NCBI GenBank assembly: GCA_017613485.1
Contig: JAGADS010000137.1
Location: forward strand, 1 to 6,822
Direction of reading: 5' to 3'
From: Treponema sp.
GTDB lineage: Bacteria; Spirochaetota; Spirochaetia; Treponematales; Treponemataceae
Length of the DNA stretch: 6,822 nucleotides
Under the pieces are notes generated by a model that saw nothing but the letters and a program-made list of their open reading frames with translations, had not been told where the DNA came from and ran no database searches. The stretch's first letter is position 1; each line of letters opens with the position of its first letter. Of this stretch, positions 1 to 5,945 are shown in pieces. The translations under genes were made by a program, and so were the position numbers.

Positions 1-887
1 AGTAAAGGCTTCATCGTCTCGGACACAGAAGTGGTTGCAATCACAATCCGGCTGACTCCCTGCTCTTTAAGAAAGGTCATGCTTTTATTAAGCAAGCTTT
101 TACCTATACCCAGCCCTCGGGAATCGCGGTTGACAAAGAAATACAAAATCTCTGCGGTTTTCTTTGTCTGGGACGGACAAAAGTCTGTTAGCAGACAAGC
201 TGAAAATTCATCGGAAAGTGTCCTGCACACAAATCCTGATTTCTCACAGTTTTCTGACGCACGGGCATTACGCTTGAATAAAGAAGCCAATACATTGCCC
301 AAATCATCATCATACTGAACTGCCAACTCCTTAGCATATTCTTCTGTCAATTGATTAAACCCACGCTCAATATCATCCCTGTCCCTTGAGGAATCATATT
401 CACTAAACACAAAGTCATTTTGAACTATATCGTCTGTATCTGAGTCACTTAAATCAGTTTCCTCCAGACGCTCCAGCTTCCATGACTCACGCAGGTTATT
501 GTACCATGCTCGAACCTTTTCCTTCATTTTTTCATCTTTGAACAAATGCCATTTTCGTTCGACTTCCGGATACTGTTTTAGTACGTTTTTAAAATTCCTG
601 AATACCCCCCTTCCGCCAGAGATTGCCTGCCTTAAATCCTTGCGGGCATCCGGCGCGTGCAAATCATTTGTAAACTCCTCCATTAATCCGTAACCGTCGT
701 CACTAGTCCACAACGGAAGCGAATAAAAATCATCCTCACGATTATCGCCTTCCTCCAGAATAATCTCACGCATCATGTCCTCGGAAGCAATCTGACCATC
801 GGCTGAATCAACATACCAGTCTCCGCCCTGATCCTCCATAGAGAAAATGATGTCGCCCAATAATTCGTCTGTAAGGTCAAAAATCAT
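1..887 (-). CDS. UPF0158-like domain fused to GNAT acetyltransferase (partial, C-terminus beyond left edge)
   Basis: Hand translation of the minus strand from ATG at 887 gives 295 uninterrupted codons to the window edge. Residues 1-135 look like UPF0158: an N-terminal acidic helix, WYVDSADGQI at 24-33, GLMEEF at 67-72, then LRQAISGGRGVFRNFK (85-100) and a KWHLF segment (112-116). This is the family's 'ai-G-G-F--FK ... W--F' pattern. Residues 138-172 are an Asp/Glu/Ser-rich linker. From about 173 a GNAT domain follows, with the acetyl-CoA-binding motif A as RGLGIG (257-262), preceded by the strand ILYFFVN and followed by helix and strand SRIVIATTS. GNAT enzymes move acetyl groups from acetyl-CoA to amines or proteins; the substrate here is unknown, as is the role of UPF0158. 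It starts 14 nt after clpP with no good Shine-Dalgarno, so it is probably co-transcribed and translationally coupled. The GNAT call is firm, the UPF0158 call fairly firm. Confidence 0.8.
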   Translation of the reverse strand, partial: MIFDLTDELLGDIIFSMEDQGGDWYVDSADGQIASEDMMREIILEEGDNREDDFYSLPLWTSDDGYGLMEEFTNDLHAPDARKDLRQAISGGRGVFRNFKNVLKQYPEVERKWHLFKDEKMKEKVRAWYNNLRESWKLERLEETDLSDSDTDDIVQNDFVFSEYDSSRDRDDIERGFNQLTEEYAKELAVQYDDDLGNVLASLFKRNARASENCEKSGFVCRTLSDEFSACLLTDFCPSQTKKTAEILYFFVNRDSRGLGIGKSLLNKSMTFLKEQGVSRIVIATTSVSETMKPL

Positions 888-901
888 AAGGAATAAAAAA
901 C

Positions 902-1513
902 CTATTTAAGCTCGGACCGCTTGGTAATGACCTTGCTGACAAGACCATAGCTTACGGCTTCCTCTGCATTGAGCCAGTAGTCACGGTCTGTATCTGCGGC
1001 AACTTTCTCCAAATCAGTTCCGGTTTCCTCTGAGATAATCTCGTTGAGCTTAGCCTTTGTCTTGGCGATTTCCGCAGCGTGAATCTCGATATCGGTTGCC
1101 ACACCCTTCATGCCAGATGACGGCTGGTGAATGAGGTAATGGCTGTGCGGAAGACTTAAGCGTCTTTCTTTTGGTGAAGCAAGAAGAATCAATGCCGCTG
1201 CACTTGCAACAAGTCCCCATCCAATCGTATAAACCGGGGCATTTACAAAGCGGATTGTGTCAAAAATCGCAAAACCTGCATCCACATCACCACCAGGGCT
1301 GTCGATAAAGACATATATGGGCTCGTCACTCTCGGCCTCAAGAATCAAAAGCTGGCGGACAATTTTCTCGGCATTTTCCTCGTTAATCTCTCCACTAAGC
1401 AAAACCTGTCTTGTCTTTATGAATTTTTCCATCAGGGGATCAGGTGCCTGTGCCTTTTTTCCCTTTTCATCGTCGTCTTCATCAAGGCGAATGTTAGAAA
1501 TCGAATATTTCAT
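902..1513 (-). CDS. clpP: ClpP-like ATP-dependent protease proteolytic subunit
   Basis: The 203-residue product is a ClpP-fold serine peptidase, which forms a barrel-shaped cytoplasmic protease fed by a Clp ATPase. The oxyanion/substrate strand is IDSPGGDVDAG (70-80). The catalytic triad is intact by alignment to E. coli ClpP: Ser104 in LVASAAA, His129 in LIHQPSSG, and Asp178 in DTDRD. The helix DIEIHAAEI (141-149) and the end AEEAVSYGLVSKVI (183-196) are classic ClpP. Departures: the usual G-Q-A-A-S-M-G around the serine reads GLVASAA, and the N-terminal axial-loop region (usually with a YDIYSRLL-type segment) is replaced by a charged stretch DEDDDEKGKK (11-20). I chose the ATG at 1513, not the in-frame one at 1546, because GGAG sits 5 nt upstream and the upstream start would overlap a hairpin. 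It is probably a second ClpP paralogue; no Clp ATPase gene is in the window. Confidence 0.9.
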   Translation of the reverse strand: MKYSISNIRLDEDDDEKGKKAQAPDPLMEKFIKTRQVLLSGEINEENAEKIVRQLLILEAESDEPIYVFIDSPGGDVDAGFAIFDTIRFVNAPVYTIGWGLVASAAALILLASPKERRLSLPHSHYLIHQPSSGMKGVATDIEIHAAEIAKTKAKLNEIISEETGTDLEKVAADTDRDYWLNAEEAVSYGLVSKVITKRSELK

Positions 1514-1518
1514 GAAAT

Positions 1519-1522
1519 CTCC
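1519..1522 (-). promoter_or_regulatory. Shine-Dalgarno of clpP
   Basis: GGAG on the minus strand, 5 nt before the ATG at 1513. It decides between two in-frame starts (1513 and 1546). It directly abuts a hairpin at 1523-1539. Confidence 0.75.
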
Positions 1523-1539
1523 AGGGATAAACAATCCCT
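1523..1539 (-). promoter_or_regulatory. Small hairpin in the clpP leader, abutting the SD
   Basis: AGGGAT (1523-1528) and ATCCCT (1534-1539) are perfectly complementary with a 5-nt loop. In the clpP mRNA the 6-bp stem ends on the base next to the GGAG ribosome site. It could hinder or stack on ribosome binding, but it is short and may be incidental. Confidence 0.4.
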
Positions 1540-1561
1540 CAAACAATAAGTATTTCCCAAT

Positions 1562-1590
1562 AATATACTAAAAAATTGAAAAATAGTAAA
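1562..1590 (-). promoter_or_regulatory. Candidate clpP promoter
   Basis: On the minus strand, TTTACT (-35, 1585-1590, 4/6 to consensus) is followed after 17 nt by TATATT (-10, 1562-1567, 5/6). Transcription would start near 1555 and give a leader of roughly 42 nt that includes the hairpin at 1523-1539. Called by motif and spacing only. Confidence 0.45.
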
Positions 1591-1601
1591 GGTTTCCTTA
1601 A

Positions 1602-1630
1602 TTCATATTTTCCCTGATTTATGCTATAAT
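1602..1630 (+). promoter_or_regulatory. Extended -10 promoter of the tocopherol-cyclase-like gene
   Basis: TGCTATAAT (1622-1630) is a perfect TATAAT with the TGn extension. A weak -35, TTCATA (1602-1607, 4/6), lies 17 nt upstream. Start of transcription is expected at the A residues 1635-1637, only 10-12 nt before the ATG at 1647, so the mRNA would begin at or within the SD. The upstream in-frame ATG at 1629 overlaps the -10 box and cannot be used from this promoter. Confidence 0.65.
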
Positions 1631-1634
1631 GTAC

Positions 1635-1641
1635 AAAGAGG
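1635..1641 (+). promoter_or_regulatory. Shine-Dalgarno of the tocopherol-cyclase-like gene
   Basis: AAAGAGG, 5 nt before ATG 1647. It decides for the start at 1647 over the ATG at 1629 and lies at the predicted 5' end of the mRNA. Confidence 0.65.
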
Positions 1642-1646
1642 TTTTT

Positions 1647-2783
1647 ATGTTTAACAAGAAAGATTCCAGGCGAAACGCTTTTATGCTTGACGGAAAATTT
1701 GCACGGAGAGGATATGACTGGTGGTGGCATTCTTTTACAGGCATCAGTGACGAGACAGGTGAAGAGGTTCCTTTCTTTATTGAATATTTTACCTGTAACC
1801 CTTCTCTCGCAGAGGATAAGCCTGTTCTGGGGCAGGATCCGGAGAACAAAAAGGCAGGCAAAAAACCCTCTTATCTTATGGTAAAGGCAGGGTGCTGGGG
1901 AAAAAACAAAATGCAGCTGCACAGGTTCTTTGCATGGAAGGATGTAGAGATTAAAAAAGATGCCCCATACTCGGTCAAGGCGGCGGACTGCTGTGCAAGC
2001 GATACGGCACTGTCAGGCTCGATAAATGTCACAGAGGAAGAAAGCAAGGCACACCCGGAGATGATGAGCGACAGCGGTTCAATTGAATGGGACCTGCAGC
2101 TGGAGAAAATCACCGCGTTTAATGTAGGTTACGGTGCAAGCGGCCTGTTCAGGGCATTAAAGGCATTTGAGATGTACTGGCATGCAGAGGGCATGAAAAC
2201 CCTGGTAAGCGGCAAAATAAAGATGAACGGCAAAAGCTATACGGTAAAAAAAGAATCGTCTTACGGCTATGCGGACAAGAACTGGGGATGCGGTTTTACA
2301 AGTCCGTGGGTGTGGCTTTCATCAAATGACCTTACAAGCAGGATTACGGGAAAGCGTCTTGAGGATTCGGTATTTGACATAGGTGGCGGCAGGCCTAAGG
2401 TATTTGGCATTGCACTTGAACGGAAACTCCTTAGTGCATTCTGGTACGAGGGAACTCCCTATGAATTCAATTTCTCGAAATTCTGGACAGGAACAAAGAC
2501 ACAGTTCTCCTATGAGGAAACCGGCGATGAGATTATCTGGTATGTTGAGCAGAAAAACCACAGTGCACGTATGGTGACCGAAATGCACTGCAAAAAGGCT
2601 GACATGCTCTTTGTAAACTACGAGGACCCCGACGGCAACAAGAGATTCCATAAACTATGGAACGGCGGAAACGGCTGGGGCAACATCAAACTCTACAGCC
2701 TTAAAAACAAAAATCCCGCACTCATAGACGACATAGACGTAGGTCACCTTGGTTGTGAGTACGGGGAGTTTGAACCAGAGTAA
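1647..2783 (+). CDS. Tocopherol-cyclase-like / lipocalin-like family protein
   Basis: The product is 378 residues with no signal peptide or membrane helix, so probably cytoplasmic. Features that recall the tocopherol cyclase family and its uncharacterised bacterial relatives: the aromatic block GYDWWWHSF (22-30), MYWHAEGMKT (176-185), GYADKNWG (207-214), WVWLSSN (221-227), a glycine-rich GKRLEDSVFDIGGG (235-248), and an acidic end with CEYGEF (370-375). Alternating polar and aromatic strands fit a double lipocalin-like barrel. The plant enzyme closes the chromanol ring of tocopherol; bacteria of this kind are not known to make tocopherol, so another hydrophobic substrate or simple lipid binding is more likely. 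The start at 1647 has AAAGAGG 5 nt upstream. It is transcribed alone, divergently from clpP and convergently to the cyclase. Family assignment is from remembered motifs. Confidence 0.65.
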   Translation: MFNKKDSRRNAFMLDGKFARRGYDWWWHSFTGISDETGEEVPFFIEYFTCNPSLAEDKPVLGQDPENKKAGKKPSYLMVKAGCWGKNKMQLHRFFAWKDVEIKKDAPYSVKAADCCASDTALSGSINVTEEESKAHPEMMSDSGSIEWDLQLEKITAFNVGYGASGLFRALKAFEMYWHAEGMKTLVSGKIKMNGKSYTVKKESSYGYADKNWGCGFTSPWVWLSSNDLTSRITGKRLEDSVFDIGGGRPKVFGIALERKLLSAFWYEGTPYEFNFSKFWTGTKTQFSYEETGDEIIWYVEQKNHSARMVTEMHCKKADMLFVNYEDPDGNKRFHKLWNGGNGWGNIKLYSLKNKNPALIDDIDVGHLGCEYGEFEPE

Positions 2784-2790
2784 GGGGTTT

Positions 2791-2843
2791 GTCACACGGA
2801 TTCAAGTATTGTCACGCGGATTCAAGTATTGTCACGCGGATTC
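2791..2843. repeat. 20-bp tandem repeat, 2.65 copies
   Basis: GTCACACGGATTCAAGTATT (2791-2810) and GTCACGCGGATTCAAGTATT (2811-2830) differ at one base. A third copy, GTCACGCGGATTC (2831-2843), stops after 13 bp and runs straight into a hairpin. There are no spacers, so this is not a CRISPR array. The 13-bp part is the same motif as in the terminal inverted repeats. Confidence 0.9.
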
Positions 2844-2867
2844 GAAACGTCTACGACGTTTCTTTAA
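2844..2867 (+). terminator. Hairpin plus short T-rich tail after the tocopherol-cyclase-like gene
   Basis: GAAACGT (2844-2850) and ACGTTTC (2856-2862) form a perfect 7-bp stem with loop CTACG. The + strand then reads TTTAA, and together with the stem's own end gives a TTTCTTT tract. This is a weak to moderate intrinsic terminator about 60 nt past the stop codon. The hairpin is also the left structured unit of the mirrored element. Confidence 0.5.
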
Positions 2868-2975
2868 AGATTATGGTATTGGTTCTCCTAGAAATGTGTA
2901 GCGAAGTTTTAGACGAAAGTAATCTTAGTTAAGAGCATCACACGAATCCAAAACCAAAGTTTCCATTTTCAAACA

Positions 2976-2994
2976 GAGATTCCGTAGGAATCTC
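2976..2994 (-). repeat. Right-hand hairpin of the mirrored element (possible weak terminator for the cyclase gene)
   Basis: On the minus strand, GAGATTCCTACGGAATCTC folds into GAGATTC / GAATCTC with loop CTACG, and the loop's outer C and G can also pair to give 8 bp. It follows the TTGTCACACGGATTC motif without a gap, exactly as the left hairpin does. The next bases are TGTTTG, a poor U-tract, so a terminator role is uncertain. Confidence 0.6.
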
Positions 2995-3018
2995 GAATCC
3001 GTGTGACAACTCCATTTT

Positions 3019-5877
3019 TTACTTTGATGTCATGGTATACACACCATCCCAGCGTGGAGGGAGGCCGTTTTGGACGAAGAACATACATCTCTGCATGAAC
3101 ACTTCGGAGGACTCGTCCTTGGGGTAACACTCAAGGGCCTGCTTGAAGAACTGATATGCCTTCTTTAAGTCCTCGGGGTCCTTGCCCTGATCCGGGGTCT
3201 CACTTCCCTTAAGGTACCATTCGATTCCCTTGTTGAAGATCTCGGCGGCCTCGACCTGCTCTGGCGGCAGCTCGCTCTTTAAGCCAAGTATGTTGTAAAT
3301 CGGGACCGGCTGAACGACGTTAACTACCTGTACGCAGTCAAAGCGGCGTCCGATAAGCTCGTCATCATGCTTGGTGGCGGTTGCTTCCTTCCATGTGCTT
3401 TCTGAACACATGATCCAAGACTTGTATGCCTTGTTGGTTCCTTCCAGACGGGATGCAAGGTTTACGTTGTTTCCCATGACAGTGTAGTTGAGCTTGCGTG
3501 AAGTACCCATGTTACCTACAACCATGTCTCCTGTGTTGATTCCGACGCGGGAATTCAGGAAGAACGGTTTTCCGGTCTTTACGTTGATTGGGAGTTCTGC
3601 CTCATGCTCGCGGTTGTACTGTGTCTCGGCCTGCAGCATGCGTATACCTGCGACACAGGCGTTCCATGCATGGTTTGCATCGTCGATAGGGGCACCAAAG
3701 AAGGACACAATCTCATCACCGACGTATTTGTCGATTGTTCCATGCTCCTTCATGATGGCATCGCTAAGGGCACCAAGGTAATCGTTAAGGTAGGCAACAA
3801 GCTTTTCAGCTCCCTTTGCCGCACCCTTCATTGCGATCTGGTCATCAGAAAGGACTTCCTCCATCGGGAATTTTCCGTCTTTAACGTCCTGATTGTGCTC
3901 CATTACAGATTTTGTGGCAACATTGTTTACGGTCTCGGTAAATCCAGAGAATGTCTTAACGTCACTGAACAGGGCTGTGATGTGCTTGCTGTCTCCACCG
4001 ACTGTAGCGGTCTCAGGGTGCTTAACAAGCTCGTCAACAATCTCAGGGGCAACGTAGGCACCGAATTTATCCTGGATGAATTTCTTCTCTTTGTTCGTGC
4101 TGATCAAGCTGATTGCAGTCATTGCAACGAAAGTGATTCCCATTGCAAAAGTAGGAATCGCAGCACCAAGGTATTTTTTGATTACGATAAATGTAAGAAG
4201 AAGGATTCCTGCTGTCAAAATCAAAATGGCAAGACCAAGAAGAAGTTTTCTACCAGGTGTCTTAATCTTAAAGCAGATGAATACATAGAAATAGCAGATA
4301 ATCAGCGCGATTATTACACCGACGTACCATGGAGCGTCATCCACAAACTCACGTGCCAACAGCTGGTTTGCCATTGTGGCATGAACACCGACATTAGGAT
4401 ACTGTTCCTGATATGCGTTAAGACCAAAGTCCGTTGTACTTGAAGCAGTTGTTCCAACGACACAAAGGGCATCCTTTAGTATTGCACCGGTAGATTCACG
4501 GGATTTCTTAAGGTCTTCAAGCAAGTCCGTGCTGATTACAAAATATGACATTATCTCGCGTCTCAAGTCTGTACCGTCTTCTGTCAGCTCAAGAAGATTA
4601 TCACGATACGGGCCTTTGAGGAAAGCTTCTGCAGAATCATAGAACTGACTCAGATAATCCATGTAATCTTCAAAACTATAGTCCTCTGACTCACCGTTAA
4701 AAAGCTCCTCACGGATGAATTCAACACCATCATATATATCTACAGGCGTCTCTTCCTCTTCCCATCCAGAGAATTCAGTCTCAAAATATCCGTTATCCTT
4801 CATAGTCTTAAGATTGCGGACAAGTGATTTTTCCATCAGATAAATTCTATAAATGTTCCAGGCGGAAATCTGATTATACTCTGAATATTTTTTCTGCGGG
4901 AATTTTACGATTACGCTTCCATTTTCATCGCGGGGAATCACAATGTCACGTGTCTCCGTCTCTGAAATCTTTGCATCCTTAAGAGTAATTGAAGAATTGC
5001 TTATTATTACTTTTGGATCTCCGAAATGATGAAGAATCGGCACAAAAACAAGCTGACCGTAATATTTTCCCCTGTAACGTGCAACAAGGTTCAGGCGGCG
5101 AAGATAACCGTCAGAATCAGGGTCTGCATTTACAAATCCAGCTTTGGCAGACTGTTTGATCAGCAGGTCAAGTGCAGGCTGAATTGAATCAAACACAGGC
5201 GAAATTGTATCTCCATCCGAAACTGCATTTGAAAGCGAAAGATAATTCTCAAGATAATCCAGATCCACATCTGTCATGTCGTACTTATCCTGCATCCACA
5301 GGGTAAGATATGAATTGTCAAAGAATTTCAGTGCGTTTGCCAGATCATAGTCAAAGTTTTTTGTTGCGGAAAGAATTGAAACCTTAAGACGGTTTTTTAT
5401 ATCCTCATTGGTTTCCACAACCTGATCAGTTATATCCGCAGCCTCTGAAAGATCGTAGGTGCCGTCGGCAAGATAGCCAATAACATCACTGATATTATAG
5501 TTAATCTCGTTAAAATCTTGATCAACATAACGCGGCAGGTCATCGTTCAGGTATTCCTGATTAACCTGCATAGGACTGTTGTCTACAAAGCTCAAGTCGG
5601 AAATGAAGGCCTCTGCTCCAAGTTCCTTCATGGCAATCAGCATGTCTGCATAGATGTTGCGTGTCAGCGGCCACACTCCGGTTTCATCAATAATGTTGTC
5701 ATCGATGTTCACCAGTATGACTTTCTCACTCTCTGTCAGAGGAGGAAGTGCACGCATGAAAAGATCGTTGATTTTGCAGTCCATTTTGGTCAAAAGAAGG
5801 AGGGAACAAAGCCCCACAACCAAAACAGGAAGCAGCAGGTAAAAAATCCTGCCGAGTAATTTTGTATTTTTTTTCAT
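3019..5877 (-). CDS. CHASE2-domain membrane adenylate cyclase, class IIIb
   Basis: The 952-residue protein makes cAMP from ATP under control of an extracytoplasmic sensor. Order: N-terminal membrane helix (8-30); CHASE2 sensor (about 35-515) with VILVNIDDNIIDETGVWPLTR (53-73), AGFVNADPDSDGYLRR (246-261), CVVGTTASSTTDFG (472-485) and PNVGVHATMANQLL (494-507); three membrane helices (about 517-536, 546-566, 572-592); cyclase domain (about 630-865). Catalytic residues are all present: metal aspartates Asp639 (LFSD) and Asp721 (YVGD), adenine-recognising Lys717 with Thr799 (the class IIIb Lys/Thr pair), and transition-state Asn806 and Arg810 (NLASR). The C-terminal tail (869-952) has a TPR-like stretch and ends WDGVYTMTSK. 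Odd: some 37 extra residues at 649-692 between FSGFTE and LVAYLND. ATG 5877 has AAAGG 8 nt upstream; a nearer GGAG is only 1 nt away. The Lys/Thr pair favours ATP over GTP. Confidence 0.92.
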   Translation of the reverse strand: MKKNTKLLGRIFYLLLPVLVVGLCSLLLLTKMDCKINDLFMRALPPLTESEKVILVNIDDNIIDETGVWPLTRNIYADMLIAMKELGAEAFISDLSFVDNSPMQVNQEYLNDDLPRYVDQDFNEINYNISDVIGYLADGTYDLSEAADITDQVVETNEDIKNRLKVSILSATKNFDYDLANALKFFDNSYLTLWMQDKYDMTDVDLDYLENYLSLSNAVSDGDTISPVFDSIQPALDLLIKQSAKAGFVNADPDSDGYLRRLNLVARYRGKYYGQLVFVPILHHFGDPKVIISNSSITLKDAKISETETRDIVIPRDENGSVIVKFPQKKYSEYNQISAWNIYRIYLMEKSLVRNLKTMKDNGYFETEFSGWEEEETPVDIYDGVEFIREELFNGESEDYSFEDYMDYLSQFYDSAEAFLKGPYRDNLLELTEDGTDLRREIMSYFVISTDLLEDLKKSRESTGAILKDALCVVGTTASSTTDFGLNAYQEQYPNVGVHATMANQLLAREFVDDAPWYVGVIIALIICYFYVFICFKIKTPGRKLLLGLAILILTAGILLLTFIVIKKYLGAAIPTFAMGITFVAMTAISLISTNKEKKFIQDKFGAYVAPEIVDELVKHPETATVGGDSKHITALFSDVKTFSGFTETVNNVATKSVMEHNQDVKDGKFPMEEVLSDDQIAMKGAAKGAEKLVAYLNDYLGALSDAIMKEHGTIDKYVGDEIVSFFGAPIDDANHAWNACVAGIRMLQAETQYNREHEAELPINVKTGKPFFLNSRVGINTGDMVVGNMGTSRKLNYTVMGNNVNLASRLEGTNKAYKSWIMCSESTWKEATATKHDDELIGRRFDCVQVVNVVQPVPIYNILGLKSELPPEQVEAAEIFNKGIEWYLKGSETPDQGKDPEDLKKAYQFFKQALECYPKDESSEVFMQRCMFFVQNGLPPRWDGVYTMTSK

Positions 5878-5885
5878 TCTCCTAG

Positions 5886-5890
5886 CCTTT
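5886..5890 (-). promoter_or_regulatory. Probable Shine-Dalgarno of the cyclase gene
   Basis: AAAGG on the minus strand, 8 nt before ATG 5877. A stronger-looking AGGAG ends only 1 nt before the ATG, too close for normal use. No other in-frame Met occurs until residue 32, inside or after the membrane helix, so 5877 remains the best start. Confidence 0.5.
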
Positions 5891-5895
5891 TGTAT

Positions 5896-5936
5896 AAAAA
5901 AAAATCTGCCGGACAGAAATATTCCTGCCCCGCAGA
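5896..5936 (-). terminator. Strong intrinsic terminator / attenuator just before the cyclase gene
   Basis: On the minus strand, TCTGC (5932-5936) pairs with GCAGA (5905-5909). After a G-G mismatch, 5923-5930 pairs with 5911-5918 (eight pairs, two of them G-U), closing a 4-nt loop. Nine consecutive T follow (5896-5904). Only 18 nt separate the T-run from the cyclase ATG, too little for an independent promoter with a normal leader. It ends the FecR-like transcript, and it also lies in the path of any transcript starting upstream and reaching the cyclase. Confidence 0.8.
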
Positions 5937-5945
5937 ATTCAGAAT

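Larger units (their letters stand above)
2789..3009. repeat. Mirrored intergenic repeat element with 15-bp terminal inverted repeats
   Basis: TTGTCACACGGATTC at 2789-2803 is the exact reverse complement of 2995-3009. The ends lie 5 nt after the stop codon of the tocopherol-cyclase-like gene and 9 nt from that of the cyclase gene, so the element fills almost all of the convergent gap. Inside are a 20-bp tandem repeat on the left, one hairpin next to the motif on each side (2844-2862 and 2976-2994), and about 113 bp of unexplained non-coding sequence (2863-2975). No target-site duplication is obvious and no protein is encoded. It could be a MITE-like non-autonomous element, a REP/BIME-type repeat, or a structured bidirectional terminator. 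Confidence 0.7.

Noticed and set aside
31..318. Plus-strand 95-residue open frame
   Set aside because: It is opposite the GNAT part of the minus-strand gene, which has clear family motifs; the plus-strand product has none.
1514..1546. Longer clpP start at 1546 (MFEGLFIPGDF...)
   Set aside because: No ribosome site upstream, and it would place the SD and leader hairpin inside the coding region; ATG 1513 has GGAG 5 nt before it.
1539..1922. Minus-strand 127-residue open frame overlapping the divergent promoters and the start of the tocopherol-cyclase-like gene
   Set aside because: It crosses both promoters, lacks family motifs, and is opposite a well-supported gene.
2791..2843. Possible CRISPR array
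   Set aside because: Repeats are directly adjacent with a 20-bp period and no spacers, and there are no cas genes.
2784..3018. Integron attC site (known in some treponemes)
   Set aside because: The end motifs do not match the RYYYAAC / GTTRRRY cores, and the internal symmetry is of a different kind.
3604..4443. Plus-strand 279-residue open frame opposite the cyclase catalytic and membrane regions
   Set aside because: Long, and with a GGAG about 9 nt upstream, but the product is Cys-rich with no recognisable domain. The opposite frame encodes a complete cyclase with all catalytic residues, so this is an antisense shadow.
5892..5920. Promoter for the cyclase using TATACA at 5892-5897
   Set aside because: The -10 is 4/6 and the hexamer 17 nt upstream does not resemble a -35; the T-run is better explained as a terminator tail.
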